From NCBI GenBank assembly GCA_963978895.1, contig OZ022239.1:39343460-39407459 (forward strand): DNA of 64,000 bases, written 5' to 3'. A model generated the notes under the pieces. The model did not search any database. It was not told the DNA's origin and saw only the letters and a list, made by a program, of their open reading frames with translations. The position numbers and the translations under genes were made by a program. This DNA comes from Erpobdella octoculata (Eukaryota > Annelida > Clitellata > Hirudinida > Erpobdellidae). Below, one piece after another: positions 38,362 to 51,253 of the stretch. Position 1 is the first letter of the stretch. Every line of letters starts with the position of its first letter.

Positions 38362-41300
38362 CTATTTTTGTTGATGGTCTGAATTTAACCAGCCTTCCAT
38401 TTTAGTCATGATCATCTGAAAATATTGTCAATTTTTATTGATTACATATACACAAACTTCTACATTTCAAATATTTACCTCTCTGGCTTTCAACAATGCA
38501 AGAGAATCCTTCTCAGTTTCAGGTTTCATATCAGCGCAGTGAGATGTCCCAGGAATAACAATGGCATTTTCAGTATCAGACAGATTCTTAAGAACACTCA
38601 AGGCATGCCAGGGATCTATAAGACCTATCAAAAGTATCAGACAATTAACTAGTTTCAAATTATCACAAACATCTTAGTGGTTCGGGCCGATAGAATAGAA
38701 CCACCGTGTATCCTCCTATGCGTGTCGTAAAAGGCGACTAAAGGGAGGTTCGCAGGAAGGGCATCCGGGTAAAACTTTGCTCCAAATTCCATATGGGTTA
38801 CAAAACAAAGAATTCCATGCCGGCTCGGACGTCGCCCGGTCAAACAAGGTCCGCGCTTCCTTTTCTGGGACTAGACGGAAGTGAAAAGTTTGCTATGGGC
38901 CTGAAGAAGAATTTAGAGGGTTCAAGTGTTTGTTTGAGAATTGGCTCTGTGAATGTTGGAACGATGAGGGGAAGAGATGGTGAGGTTGCTGATATGGCAG
39001 CAAGAGGATGTTTAGATTTTTGTTGTCTTCAGGAGACTGGCTGGAAAGGTGAAGGTGCCAGAAAACTTGGTGAGTATAAGTTTTTCTGGATGGGTTCTGA
39101 GAAAGGAATTCATGGTGTAGGAATGCTGGTAGCAGATAGATGGGTTGAGAAAGTGTTGGAGGTCAAGCGTGTGAGTGAGAGATTGTTATTGCTTCGTGTA
39201 ATTGTGGGTAAGTCGGTGCTGAACTTGTTGTCTATATATGCTCCGCAAGTAGGTCGGCCGATGGAGGAGAAAGAGGAATTTCTTGCTATGATGGTTAAGG
39301 TTGTGTCTGATATAAATGTTGATGAGAATTTGTTGATCTGTGGTGATTTTAACGGACATGTGGGAACTGGTATTGATGGATTTGAAGGTGTTCATGGTGG
39401 TTGTGGGTTTGGTAAGCGAAATCTGGAAGGTGAGATGATATTAGAATTTGCTGATTCATTGAACCTTGCTGTCGCCAACACTTGGTTTAAAAAGGAGGAT
39501 AATAAGTTGATAACATATGAGTCTGGTGGGTGTCGGACTGTTGTTGATTACATTTTAGTCAGAAAGTCTGAGAGAAAATTTATTAGGGACGTTAAGATTA
39601 TCCGAAGTGAAGCATGTATCCCACAGCACAAATTGCTTATTTGTGTTATGGAGCTGAATGAGAAGGTGAAAAAATGTAATGTGAAATTTGTAGAAAGATG
39701 TAAGGTTTGGAAGCTGAAAGAGACAGAGACGGAATGCATCTTCAAAGAAAGAGTGCAAGCTAAAGCTGCTGTGTAAAAGAGAAACGTCGGCTATTTAACT
39801 TGTTGAAGTGCCAGCAACATGGGAAAAATCTAGCAACCAAGGAGAGCTACAACCAGGCCAAACGCATGGCTAAGAAAGCTATCTTTAATGCTAAGAACGC
39901 TGTACGAAAGACTTTTTGCGAAGATTTGGATAGGGAGGACAGGAAAGGAAATGTGTTTAGGGTAGCCAAGCAGCTAATGCGTAAAAACCGGGATGTAGTG
40001 GGAGCCAACTGCGTGAAAGACCATGAAGGTAAGGTTGTGGCTGAGGATAGTAGGTTGTTGGAGGTATGGAGAGCGCATTATGATAGAATTTCTAATGAGG
40101 AGTTCACTTGGGATGCAAATGGACTAACTCATGTAAGTCCTGTTTGTGGACCTAGTGAAAAGTTAACTACTCTGGAAGTTAGTAATGCAATCCATAAGAT
40201 GAAACGTAACAAGGCAGCAGGACCTTCAGGAGTGGTGGCAGACATGTTGAAAGCTGCTGGAGCTGTTGGTATAGTGTGGATGACTGAAGTGTGCAATGCA
40301 GTAGTGAAGGATGGTAAAACCCCTGTAGACTGGAATAAGAGCTGGATGGTGAATGTCTACAAGGGAAAAGGTGATGCATTAGCGTGTGGCTCATACAGGG
40401 GCATTAAACTATTAGAACATGCAATGAAAGTTTTAGAGAGGGTGATTGAAAAAAGAGTAAGGAAGATTGTGAAAATTGATGGTATGCAGTTTGGTTTCAT
40501 GATGGGGAAAGGTACTACCGATGCTATTTTCATAGTTCGTCAGCTGCAGGAAAAGTATCTTGCCAAGAACAAAGATCTGTGGATGGCCTTTGTTGATCTT
40601 GAAAAGGCATTTGATAGAGTACCTTGTGAGATAGTGTGGTGGGCTCTGAGATGTCTAGGTGTGGATGAATGGTTAGTTTCCGTGATAAGAACTATGTATG
40701 ATGATGCAGCGACAGTGGTGAGAGTGAATGGGAAGGAGAGTGATGCTTTCAGCGTTAAGGTTGGAGTGCATCAGGGTTCAGTTCTCAGCCCATTGTTGTT
40801 TATCATTGTTTTAGAGGCCTTATCACGGGAGCTCAGGGTAGGCTTGCCAATGGAACTGCTCTATGCTGATGATCTTGTTTTATTAGCTGAGACAGAAGAT
40901 TCTCTCCTGGAAAAGTTAAGGATCTGGAAAATTGGCATGGAAGCGAAAGGCCTTAGAGTGAATGCGAGTAAGACAAAAATCATGAAGTGTCGGGACGGAA
41001 TGGGACAGGTGAAGAAGTCGGGTAAATGGCCATGCAGTGTATGCAGAAAAGGTGTTGGCTCCAATTCTATTTGTTGTGTGGATTGTAAGAGTTGGGTCCA
41101 TAAAAGGTGCAGTGGCATTTTGGGTAGTTTGAAAGATCTTGTTGGCTTCCGTTGTAAGAGTTATGTGGCTGGTGGTTCTGTTCAGGAAGAGTTGTTGGGC
41201 GAGGTTGAGGTTGAGCCAGGTGTAAAGGTGGAGTGTGTGACCAAGTTCTGTTACCTAGGTGACACATTAGGTTCAGGAGGAGGTGTAGATGAGGCGGTGA

Positions 41301-42879
41301 GAGCTAGAGTGCGTTCTGCCTGGGCTAAATTCAAAGAGTTATCTCCTATCTTGACCACCCGTGGTGCATCCTTTCATGTGAAAGGAAAGGTGTATAGGGC
41401 ATGTGTTCAAAGTGTCCTTGTTTATGGCACTGAAACATGGTCTATGAAGGTGGAGAATCTAAGAAGTTTAGAAAGGGCAGAGCGTATGATGGTTAGATGG
41501 ATGTGTGGTGTTTCGTTGAATGATCGTGCACGTAGTGTGGATTTGTATAGCTTTCTGAATGTTCCTTGTGTGGCTGATGTGGTGAGACGTGGAAGACTAA
41601 GGTGGTTTGGACATTTGGAGCGCAAAAGTGCAGATGATTGGGTTTCGGCAATTAGAGATGTGGATGTTGTAGGAGTGAAAAGTAAAGGTAGAAGTAGGAA
41701 GACTTGGTGGGAATGTGTGAAGAAAGACATGGATGAGCTCGGCCTGAAGCGGCAGTCTGCCCTGGATCGTGACTTGTGGAGGGGCCTGATATGGAAAAAC
41801 GTCCAACCCTAGCATAGCGTGGAATAGGGACGTTTCAAAAATAAATGATGATGATGATGATGATGATGATCTAAGCCAGTTAATAGGACATACCATTTAC
41901 GAACAAGATGTTAGATCCATGTGGTTTATCCGAACCATAAAATGAGTTTGTAAAGTCAACATAATCATGAACTTTTTTCGGTGTTATTCCATACACAAGT
42001 CGGCAGATTTCGAGACTAGGAGCAAGCGAGAGACGCTTAGAAAAGACACATTTGCTTTGTTCCTCGCAGGTTTGATCTAATTAAAAAAAAACTCCAATAA
42101 CACTATTCATGTATGATAAAGTAAAATTGATATAATTAAGTATATTTAAAATATTCCAAGATCCTTTGTACAATAGAATAACAAATTTTTAAATCTGTAT
42201 AATAAATATCTATATTAGGCCTCACAATATCCAAACTGAGCACAGGTTTGATAAGTCCATTGTCTCATATCATTTTCATAAACTGGCTTGTCAATGACTG
42301 TGTTGTTAAGAGAACTGATATAATCATTCCAGGAGATATTCATACAGTTAGCGGATGACGAAATGTCATATTTCTGAGTAACAAAAACACAACACTGATT
42401 CAAATGTTATAATTAGAATTGGAAATTAGCAGTGAAGAAATTCATTTATAAATTAAATATTTCTTAAAAAAGCTTTAAAAAAAGTATCGTATCACATCTT
42501 TCATCATGAATTTTAAAAGGAAGAAAAAGGCCTAGCCGACCCCCGGTTACTTGTGTTCAATAACTTAGCTTGCCTACAGTTTAGTATAAAAGGTCAAAAT
42601 CACCCTGGAAAATATTTCCAAGATAAAATGTCTAGAAAAGAATGTCTCCAGTCAAATAGTGGAAATTTTTTATAATTTTACTCCTATTTTTAGTCCCACA
42701 TATCCATTAAAAATTCCCGGTCATTTCATTATACTGCTTTATAATTCAAATTTATAATCAAAATTTTATCTGCTTAACTTTTTACCTAAACAAAGTTTTT
42801 TAAATTTTATACCTACACATTCATATTAACAGTGAATCAGCAGTTTTAACAAAATTTCTAAACTAAACTAAAATATTGT

Positions 42880-42918
<39 letters not shown>

Positions 42919-45900
42919 AGAATGTAAATGAAAATTTTTTTGAAGTGCTATAAAATGAATTAGTTACTTAAAGAGCTAGAAATGTTCACTAAAGTCCTCT
43001 CCTTAGTGAATTCATCTCTGTGACATGCAAAATAAGGGTATTGTATATAAACAACAAATAAAGCACATCTAGCAGTACATTTTAGAATATTATTTTTAAG
43101 AAATTTATGGAAGAAAACAGAATTTGTCACAACCCCCATAAGTTGTTCTAATTATTTTTTGAGCTAAGACAAGATTAGCAAGTTTGAAATTTAAAGCAGA
43201 ATCATTATATAAAATACACCTGAAAACAAATACTTTTACCTTGAAAAATTATGATTAAGTGTATGAAATTCCAACTTACTTTTAAGAGTTTCAAAAGATT
43301 TTGATAAGAATCTGATGAGGAAGTCATGATGTTGCAAATTTTTTCTACATTAATATCCTTGGATGAAGGATTGTTATATTGTACAGTTCCCATGAAAATG
43401 TCAGCAGCATTTGAAGCAAAAGTGAAGAGGTCATAAATATTAGATGTAAGTGGTGTACAAGAATTGAAGTCCTTTGAAAGTTGGTCGTATTCCTGCTTGT
43501 CTAACATCTCGTCAACCTTCTCAAAAGCTTTCCTAACTGAATTGACACACTGTCATAAAAAATTATATTATTATTGATATATGAAATCTTAAAATCATGG
43601 GCAGGAATAACATAAAAACATTACAAAAGTATTTATTTTATATTGAAAAGACTTTGCATTTTTGACTATTGCATTAAAAAGCTTAGCTATCCTTTATTTT
43701 ATGAATTTATAAATGCTTACGATTTAAAAAGATTCGCCAGTTTTACAATTTGAATTCTACAATTAAAAAACCGTATTGTAGTTAAATATTTCTTCGCCTT
43801 CTGTTCATTGTTGTTAACAATGGGATAAATGCAAACTAAATCTCAAATATCTTTTTAAAAAGTCATTGTCGGTTTTTTATTTTAATTGTGACAGTTTTAT
43901 AATCTAATTGACTAATATAACGATATTTTAAATTTATTATTATTCGCATTTAACAATAGCTGAGAGGCAAATATTTGTTTCATATCTGGGAAACAAATAA
44001 TAACAGCTGAGAAAAACATAAAATTCGCCTCCGGAATAACGTTGTGGCGCAAATCGAATGCAAAAAACCTGAACTCTCTACATTGTCTAGTTTTCGAGTT
44101 TATTTTCCTCACCAGCCAGCAGGCCAGCCAAAGTGTTTTATTAAGCTGCCTTTTTAGAAACAAGTTTGAAAAAATGCGGTAAAAACTGTGAAAAATGTTT
44201 CTGTTTGGTTATCTTTTGTGGGACTTGTTAGGGTGAAACAAAGAATGTGTGGAAAATAGACTTGTGATTATGGTTTATTATTCTGAATAAGTGGATGTCC
44301 TTTTCTCAAATTGGGTGTAATTTTGTTTTCTGTTTGCTTTTTATGGTACTTGATATTGAGGAGCAAAGAATGTGTATATTGTACACAATGATATATTTTG
44401 CAACTGCAGTTTCTTTGCACTTTTTTTTGTTTATAATCAGTTTGCCTTGAAAATGGAGTAGAGTTACTCTGAAATGCGTTTTTTTCACAGACAGCAACAT
44501 TATAAGTCATTATTATGTCTCACATCGAAATCATAGATGGTGAATTGAGCTTTGTAATCAACTTATAAATAAACAAATTTTTAAACTAAAACCACCTTAT
44601 TTATAAAATAATCCTTCTACCAAACAAACATATTCAATCACTAACACTGTAAATTTGCTCATGTTCACTTACTTAGTGCTCATATTAGTAATTTGTGAGC
44701 AAAATATAAGGCTCATCAAAAATAGTAAGTACTAAAAAATATTACACTAATTACATTAGAAATTCTTTTACTTATTTTGTTATTCAACTGGAAAAATGTA
44801 AGCCTCAAATTTCAGCTTAAATTTATGAAATTAAGTTAATAAAGATTCAAAATTGTTCTAAAAAACATCCTTCATATCAAGTTGAATAAAAGCTTTAACA
44901 ACAAGATTTTAAGACAAAATCACCAACGGATGCACACACTTAAACGGCTTCAATAGAATAAATAAAAAAATTGCACTCTTCTGAAAACGTGTTAATACAA
45001 TTTTGAAATAACTTAACCAGTAAGTGCTATGCCAAAAATTGTTCACAATTTTGATTTTAAAGACATCAACCAACCTCAGAAGATCCACCCACAATTTCAC
45101 TTCCCAAACTGGTAGCAACAACATCATTATATCCTTGGAAGTCAACAAGAGCATGCACAGGTGATGACGAGGATACGGCTCCAACTACAAGATGAGGGTA
45201 CTGCAAAAACAAACCAATTTGCAAGTGATTTGAATGTAAACCAAACTTAAACTTTTTTCATATATAAATTGTTATTGATTATATAATTTATTAATAATTA
45301 TTATGCAATTTATTAATCATCATTATATAATTTACTAATAATGATTATATAAATTATTAGTCATGATTATATATTTTTTCATTCCAATATTATTCAGTCC
45401 TATATTACTAATTTTTAATTTTTTAAATAAGATCAAAGATGTCCGCAAAAATTAATGATAAGAATGTTAATTCAAATAAAAAAAAAACTCTTAGTAAGTT
45501 TTGGAAGCAACAAACTTTCAATCTGAACCAAGCTGATAGTGATCCTGGATAAGAGCCTCCAAAACATATCCATTTGTTTGATGATGTGAGTCCATATTTT
45601 TCAGACATAACTTGATGGAAGCTGGCTAGATCAGCCAATCTTTAAAAATATAAATTAAAAGAACGCTTGATTATCATTTTTTTAATGTTGTGTAATTGAG
45701 ATAATACGTTATGTTATAAAACTGCTTAAAAAGTAATAGTGCTGTTATCAGTTGTTTACATAAAGACTTTTGCAGGCTGATAAAAATATTGGAAAAGACG
45801 AAGACCGTGTAATCTGAAAAATGATGATTGGAAGCTTACAATCATGCAATAATACAATCGTGGCGCTTGTGATATTGTGGTAAAGCGTTTGCCTGTTGGC

Positions 45901-48328
45901 CTAAAGGTCGGCGGTTCGAATCTAACCGGCGTCCCCAGCGTTCGTAGGTGGCGTAGAGAAGCAGGCACCATAAACAACTGCCTCCAATTGTTGTTCTCAC
46001 ACAGGCTTCCATCTTTTGAACTACTCTAAGCCATGTTAATTTAATTCAAGAGTCATCAATAGAAAATTTCAAGACATGCTCATTATTGAAAAAAGAACAA
46101 GTGTAATGCTGGGCCCACATCAAAATTCTAAAGGTAAAGGTGGTACCTGATGTACTCTTTATCAATAAATATGTTTTACATATATGACAAAAATTCAATA
46201 CGTCAACAAAAACACTGACGCCTGCTGACTGGACAAGTAGTGAAGATTCTGCAATTGCAGACCATCATCGTTCAAGCTCTTTCCATAGAAGCGATGTTCA
46301 ACTGCAAATATTAGCGCTCCAAACTTTTTGGCTGCCTTCACATGAAAATAATCTGCAGAAAATAAAAAATAATAAAGTAAATTAAAGTTCATTATGCAGA
46401 AAACAAGGAAACTGGTTAAATTAAATTAAATGATAAAAATCAATAAAAATGCTAACCATTAGTAGCCCTTGCTTCATCCAGTCTTGCTTCTCCTCCAATG
46501 TAAAGAAACACAGGTCCATCAGGTTTCCTCCAATATTGATCATTCACAAAATATCTTTGCTTGTATGTCTCCTATATATTAAATCATAAATAAAAAAAAA
46601 TGATTACACAATCAATCAATATTTCCATTCAATCTTCAAAGAGATTTTAATAAAAATTTGTGATCCAAAAAAATGTGATCCAACAAATCATACATCATTA
46701 TGCATGCTGACTGAATGGCAAACACATAGGCACAAATACATAGTTTACAAAATCTTTTTGGCATAAAGTTTCACATACATTGTTGAGTGCATTAAAATGA
46801 TCCAATGGCTGGTCAATATAATTTTCTGGAATATTTGCAAGCCTCAAATTGTTATCACCGTTGTTTTCCCACAAGATATTCTTCAATTTCCAAAAATTTG
46901 TCCCTAAATAGAGCAAAAAAGATCAATTCAAGAAAAGATTTTTTAGAAAATCAAAAATAATTTACAGAACTGTGATAAATATTCAAGCATGGCATAAGTA
47001 AAGAAAGCCCCTTTAATCCATGACAAATAAACAATACAACAATATGCATTTTATTAATATTTTACTTTTCAATAAATTTTGAACATCTTTTTTGTTAGAG
47101 CATTATAAATTGTTAGAGTTAACAAGAACATTGATTATCTTTCATTTAACTAAAAATTGGTTCAATAATTTCCTTTTAAACTAGGAATATAAAAATAATT
47201 TTAAGAAGTAATGGTATGGTTTTGTTTTCTGATACGTTTTGACTTTGGATTAACAGTTATGTCTAGAGTCTTTTTCCTCGAGTTTGATAAACAATATTTA
47301 AATAAGTCATCATTGTTTTCTACTTCAGGTCAGAAGAAACAAGTGCATGCCCATTGAGTAACAACATTTAATTGCCTTAGAATCCTATCAGCTTTTAGAA
47401 ATATAAATATTAACTATTCACTAAATGCATAGTGCAATTAATATCTGAACACTTATCCAAACAGGCAATTGCAGATTTCTAAAAATCCTGTAGCAAAAAG
47501 CAATTATGATACAAAAGCAGCCACCTCTTTTACACTGCTAGTAACCTTATGCAAAACTCTTTTTTTTCTATGATCACCTTTACAGAAATTAAACTGATTG
47601 GCAGATTAACAAATCTAATCAATGAGCAAAGCATTTATAGTACCAGTACCTACCTCTTAGATAGCTCACTATCATTCTATTATTATAAAGCAGAAAAATA
47701 AGATTTGGAAAATAGAGCATTTTTCTAAATAATTTTAAAGGTAAAGATGTGTTTCAAAATTAAGAGAAGACATAATTTTTGAATTTGAGTGATCTATTAT
47801 TTCTAGGACATCTGATGGCTACAACTATCTTTTATTTAATTGTACAGCTTAATATTTCCAAGGTAATTCTTGCTGAGCGAGAGCTGTTAAAAGCGATGCT
47901 AAAAAGTAACAAACTATTTTTTTATTGTTTTTTCAGCTCAACAAGTTTTAGATCAAATATATTTAAAAAATGTTCATTTAACTTTTTGAATTTGTAATTT
48001 ACTCCTCAAGAATATATCATCGGAAAACTATTTCACTTGGGCATTTAAATCCAGTTACTTTTAATGTTGAAAAACCACTTTAAAACGTTCTTTTAATTAA
48101 TCATTTTTTGTTTTAAATATTCTATCATTTTCATATGATTTATTGTTTGATAGTATTTATAGCAAAAATAATTCATTCTCCTAAGGTCCAAACTGTCCTA
48201 AAGTGAAAGATAATCCTTATTTCAATAACAAAACTATATTTCAACATGAACTCACGAAAACACTAACCAAAGCCATCTGACAGTTTGATGAAAGCCAAAA
48301 GAACTAAGCAGAATTTCACAAAAGCCAT
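38362..48328 (-). CDS. PRSS16: Family S28 serine peptidase, PRSS16 (thymus-specific serine protease)-like
   Basis: Secreted or lysosomal serine carboxypeptidase of family S28 (relatives: PRCP, DPP7, PRSS16). Eleven minus-strand exons: 48328-48268, 46903-46779, 46571-46457, 46352-46220, 45639-45516, 45200-45075, 43549-43280, 42373-42226, 42076-41894, 38624-38479, 38415-38362. All phases agree and give 494 aa (human PRSS16 about 514). The signal peptide is [19 protein letters not shown]. Conserved blocks: [27 protein letters not shown], and the nucleophile motif GGSYPG with Ser174. Catalytic Asp432 lies in DPWH and His457 in [19 protein letters not shown] followed by QTC favours PRSS16 over PRCP. 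Intron 9 (38625-41893) holds an antisense RTE LINE and intron 4 a tRNA-derived SINE. The triad looks intact, so the enzyme is probably active. Confidence 0.93.
38793..39776 (+). pseudogene. RTE LINE endonuclease (EEP) region
   Basis: 327-aa frame of the exonuclease-endonuclease-phosphatase fold that nicks target DNA. Visible motifs in order: [57 protein letters not shown]. The frame stops just before the linker to the reverse transcriptase, which continues in another frame after [10 protein letters not shown]. Compared with the usual single polyprotein, a stretch of the linker seems deleted with a frameshift, so this copy is probably inactive. Confidence 0.85.
39800..41812 (+). pseudogene. 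RTE LINE reverse transcriptase region with internal zinc-finger-like motif
   Basis: 670-aa open frame. RT motifs: [39 protein letters not shown] and the catalytic [12 protein letters not shown]. Behind the palm comes a CxxC...CxxC..WVHKRC motif (from CSVCRKG to HKRCSG), resembling a PHD-type finger. Then follow the thumb and C-terminal blocks [18 protein letters not shown] and [12 protein letters not shown]. It is uninterrupted for 2 kb, so the copy is young, but it lacks an in-frame link to the endonuclease region. Confidence 0.87.
42883..42917. repeat. Poly(A) run, about 35 bases
   Basis: Homopolymer in intron 7 of the PRSS16-like gene; may be a retroposon tail in the plus orientation, but no body was recognised. 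Confidence 0.9.
43690..44185. repeat. Dispersed repeat Z, copy 2
   Basis: In intron 6 of the PRSS16-like gene; diverged copy of 29385-29788. Not coding. Confidence 0.6.
45858..46060 (+). mobile_element. tRNA-derived SINE, different family
   Basis: Reads GTGGTAAAGCGTTTGCCTG (A-box region) and GGCGGTTCGAATCTAACC (B box), then a non-tRNA tail. It lies in intron 4 of the PRSS16-like gene, antisense to it. Its cloverleaf is imperfect, so it is not a working tRNA gene. Confidence 0.6.
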
Positions 48329-48329
48329 T

Positions 48330-49227
48330 TCGCGCAGGTGTCACTTCAAAAAAGCCAATGAGAAAGATATAACTAACTTATAAAATTATAACGTCATGTG
48401 AGATAACCTCTTCTATGTCTATGCATCTATAGTTCTGTCTATGCACTCTATACTATACTCTATGGTCTATTATATATATATATATCAGTCTGTCTATCAG
48501 ACTCTATCACTCTATCACACTCTTCTACTTATGACTTATGATGAGGTCCTATGACTTTGTTGTTTGTTTGACCAGCCATGGGAGGCCCTCCGACCTAGCT
48601 AGATTAGATCAGATCATGGTAATTTATTTGTCGTTGAATGATATACGAATAGACTCTCGGCGTAGAGGCGTAAATATTCAATTCAGTGTGTAAACAGAAT
48701 TTGTAAACAAGCAGAATGGTACGTCTTACGTAATGGCGCCAGATTCTCATAAAATTTTTGTTAATAAAAATGTTGATTAGTGGGTCGGCTAACTGATCGA
48801 AAACCCCTTCTTTGTGCAAACGTTATTGACAAGTACCAAAATATAATTTTTATATATGAAAATAAATGCATTAAGTAACCAGATCTCGCCACGCTCTGTG
48901 ATTTGTTTCTAAAGGGTTATTTTGAATGAAAATCCTCGAGGCTCAAAGTTATGCACTAAAAAATTATTTATGTCAGATAATTCAGTGCTGCACGACTTTC
49001 ATTATAATATATCTCCATTATATTCCTGTTGTTGGGTGTTAATGTAGGTTTTCCTGACTGAACTTTTTCATGTCTCGACGAACAATTTCGTAAATTAATT
49101 TACAACCCGGATCATTTAAAGGCGTTTCATTTCATTACTACTGCATTACTCATTACTTACTCATTTAACTCATTACTCACATTACTTACTGATGCTGATG
49201 ATAGAAAATCTATTGTTCTTGCTACAG
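48330..49227. other. Upstream region of the PRSS16-like gene
   Basis: Intergenic, with TCTATCA/CTATGTCTATG-type simple sequence at 48405-48520. No second gene is readable on either strand. Confidence 0.5.
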
Positions 49228-49880
49228 AGTACCTAAAGTGTGTGTGTGACGAACTCTGTACGCAAATCTTGCAAGTAAAATTTAACCAGCTTTTTGACTA
49301 GCTAGGAAGCTGAAACCTTCAGCATAGCTTTATATTGGATGACAATACATGATTCAATTAAAAAAAACAACTTTAATTTGAACATCTTTCGTATTTCTAA
49401 ATCGAGTGTATTTGAAATTAAAGTTTGTGTTAAAAAACTCGTTTTTTCCTTTACTTGTTTAAAAATCCCATTATATATTATTTTGCGATTACTACGCCAC
49501 CTTTTTTAAAAACTTTTATTTAGGTTACAATCTCTGTTTGTGTGTGTGTGGCTTTCTCTGTACGCAAATCTTGCAAGTAAAATTTAACCAGCTTTTTGAC
49601 TACCTAGGAAGCTGAAACTTTTAGCAAAGCTTTATATTGAATGACAATACATGATTCAATTAAAAAAACTCAATTTAAAGATCTTTCGTATTTCTAAATC
49701 GAGTGTATTTGAAATCAAAGTTTGTGTTGAAAACCCCGTTTTTCCTTTACTTGTTGATATTTATTACAATTGTACATTGTACAATTGCGTACCTATAATA
49801 TCTTTTATTACACGCCTGCATGCACTAATTTTTATCGACTGCAGGTGCCGCGTTATGCGGAATTGCTAACATACACATAC
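49228..49880 (+). repeat. Dispersed repeat X, two adjacent copies
   Basis: Copies at 49228-49470 and 49505-49880 in the same orientation, separated by about 35 bases. The second runs into a (CATA)n tract at 49866-49943. Confidence 0.7.
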
Positions 49881-50559
49881 ATACATACATACATACATAC
49901 ATACATACATACATACATGCATACATACATACATACATACATATTACACTCGTCCATTTTCTAGATGTACTGCCAAATGGACTGCTGTGGATAGGAAATG
50001 AAAAGATGCGTGCAAATTGCCTCGTTGCGGCCACTTGCGGCTTATATAGCAACCAGTGTTTAATTTAGCCCCCTATGGCTAGGAGGGAATAGGTTCCTAG
50101 AAGGACCGTAGCCCGCCGCAGGCAAAAAAAATTTTTGGTCTTTTATGTGCTTGTAGGTAATTTTTAGAGATTTTGTGATGAAATATATCCTGTTTTGAAA
50201 ATATGTAAACACAACAAAGAGATTATAATACGGGAAGCTGCATAAGCTATTTCAGAAACTAAATTATCTCTGTAGCGCCTCCTGTGCCATACATTTTAAA
50301 CTATTGGTGGGTTCGTTTGTAATCAGAAGATTAACTTGTTTAAAATTATAATGAATTATAATTCATCATTAATTCATATATAACTTTAGTCTTCACCTGA
50401 TAAATACCTGATGTAATAATATACTGAGTCTGATAGCTATATTTTATAGCTATATTATTTTATTTTTCTGAAAATTTTTGTAGGGGGGAAATTACAATTT
50501 TAGGCGGGGAAATTTCCACCCCTAAAGATGCCTAGATTAGTCACTGCATAACGACCCAT

Positions 50560-50795
50560 CTGATGCTGATGTACTTCGTCGTTTACATTTGTTAGAGCGA
50601 AATGGCCATATCGTTGCCTTTGTTCACATATTTAAAACCGATGAATGTTAATTGTTCAGTCTCAATTTTGACATACATGTCAACCGCAAACTGATTGAAA
50701 AGCCGACGACATATCAAAATGTGATTTAGTTCACCTCCACAAATCAAGAGTCTGTATGAATAAAAATTCATAGCACTGATTTTTTTGTTGGTTTC
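50560..50795 (-). pseudogene. Helitron/Helentron Rep-helicase N-domain fragment
   Basis: Minus-strand reading has MNFYSYRLLI, NHILICRRLFNQFAVDMYVK and IETEQLTFIGF, matching the Helitron_like_N region (…YSYR…NHIL…LFxQxxVDMYxKIExxRLxxI). It loses frame after about 50600. It abuts a Helentron-like non-autonomous copy starting at about 50796. It is the only autonomous Helitron coding trace in the window. Confidence 0.65.
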
Positions 50796-51240
50796 AGCAC
50801 CTGTTGCACGGGGCATTTAGAGATTTTTCCATCTTTTTTCTTTCTTGGTCCAGTTTCTTTCCCCGCTTGCTCTCTCGCTCCCGGTCGCTTTCATCTTTCC
50901 GCTTGCTCTCCCGTTCCCTTCCCGTTCCCGGTCGCTTTTCAGCTCCTGCTTGCTCTCACGTTCCCGGTCGCTTTTCCTTTCTCGCTCGCTCTTTTGCTCC
51001 CGCTTGCTTTTCTGTTCTCGCTTGCTCTCTCGCTCCCGTTCCCGCTCATTTTCCAGTTTTAGCTCCCGCTCGCTCTTTTGTTCTCGTTTCTGCTCGCTCT
51101 CCGCTCATTTTATGATCAATCTCAGTTTTTTTTTAAAAAGACCTTCTTCTATTGACTTTCAAGGTTGTGTGTAAATTTCATTAAGATCGGATGAATAGTG
51201 CAGCAATGCATACAGGACAAACAAACACACAGACAGTCTT
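50796..51240 (-). mobile_element. Diverged Helentron-like element
   Basis: GC-rich CT-type core (GCTCTCTCGCTCCCGGTCGC) between a decayed 3' terminus at 50796 and a decayed 5' half ending about 51240. It is older than its neighbour at 51254. Confidence 0.6.
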
Positions 51241-51253
51241 TTTTATCTAAAAA

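Larger units (their letters stand above)
38676..41868 (+). mobile_element. RTE-type LINE, nearly complete, in intron 9 of the PRSS16-like gene
   Basis: Antisense to its host gene. The 5' untranslated part starts near GGTTCGGGCCGATAGAATAG and runs to 38792. The element ends in a (TGA)n-like tail, ATGATGATGATG, at 41845-41868, as RTE elements do. The two frames below cover the apurinic endonuclease and the reverse transcriptase. A possible short target duplication (atcttag versus atctaag) flanks it but is too weak to rely on. Confidence 0.85.

Noticed and set aside
43912..44163. 83-codon open frame in intron 6 of the PRSS16-like gene
   Set aside because: It lies in repeat Z, and the copy at 29385 is not open in this frame.
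48604..48819. Short open frame upstream of the PRSS16-like gene
   Set aside because: No recognisable domain, no splice partners and AT-rich composition; probably chance.
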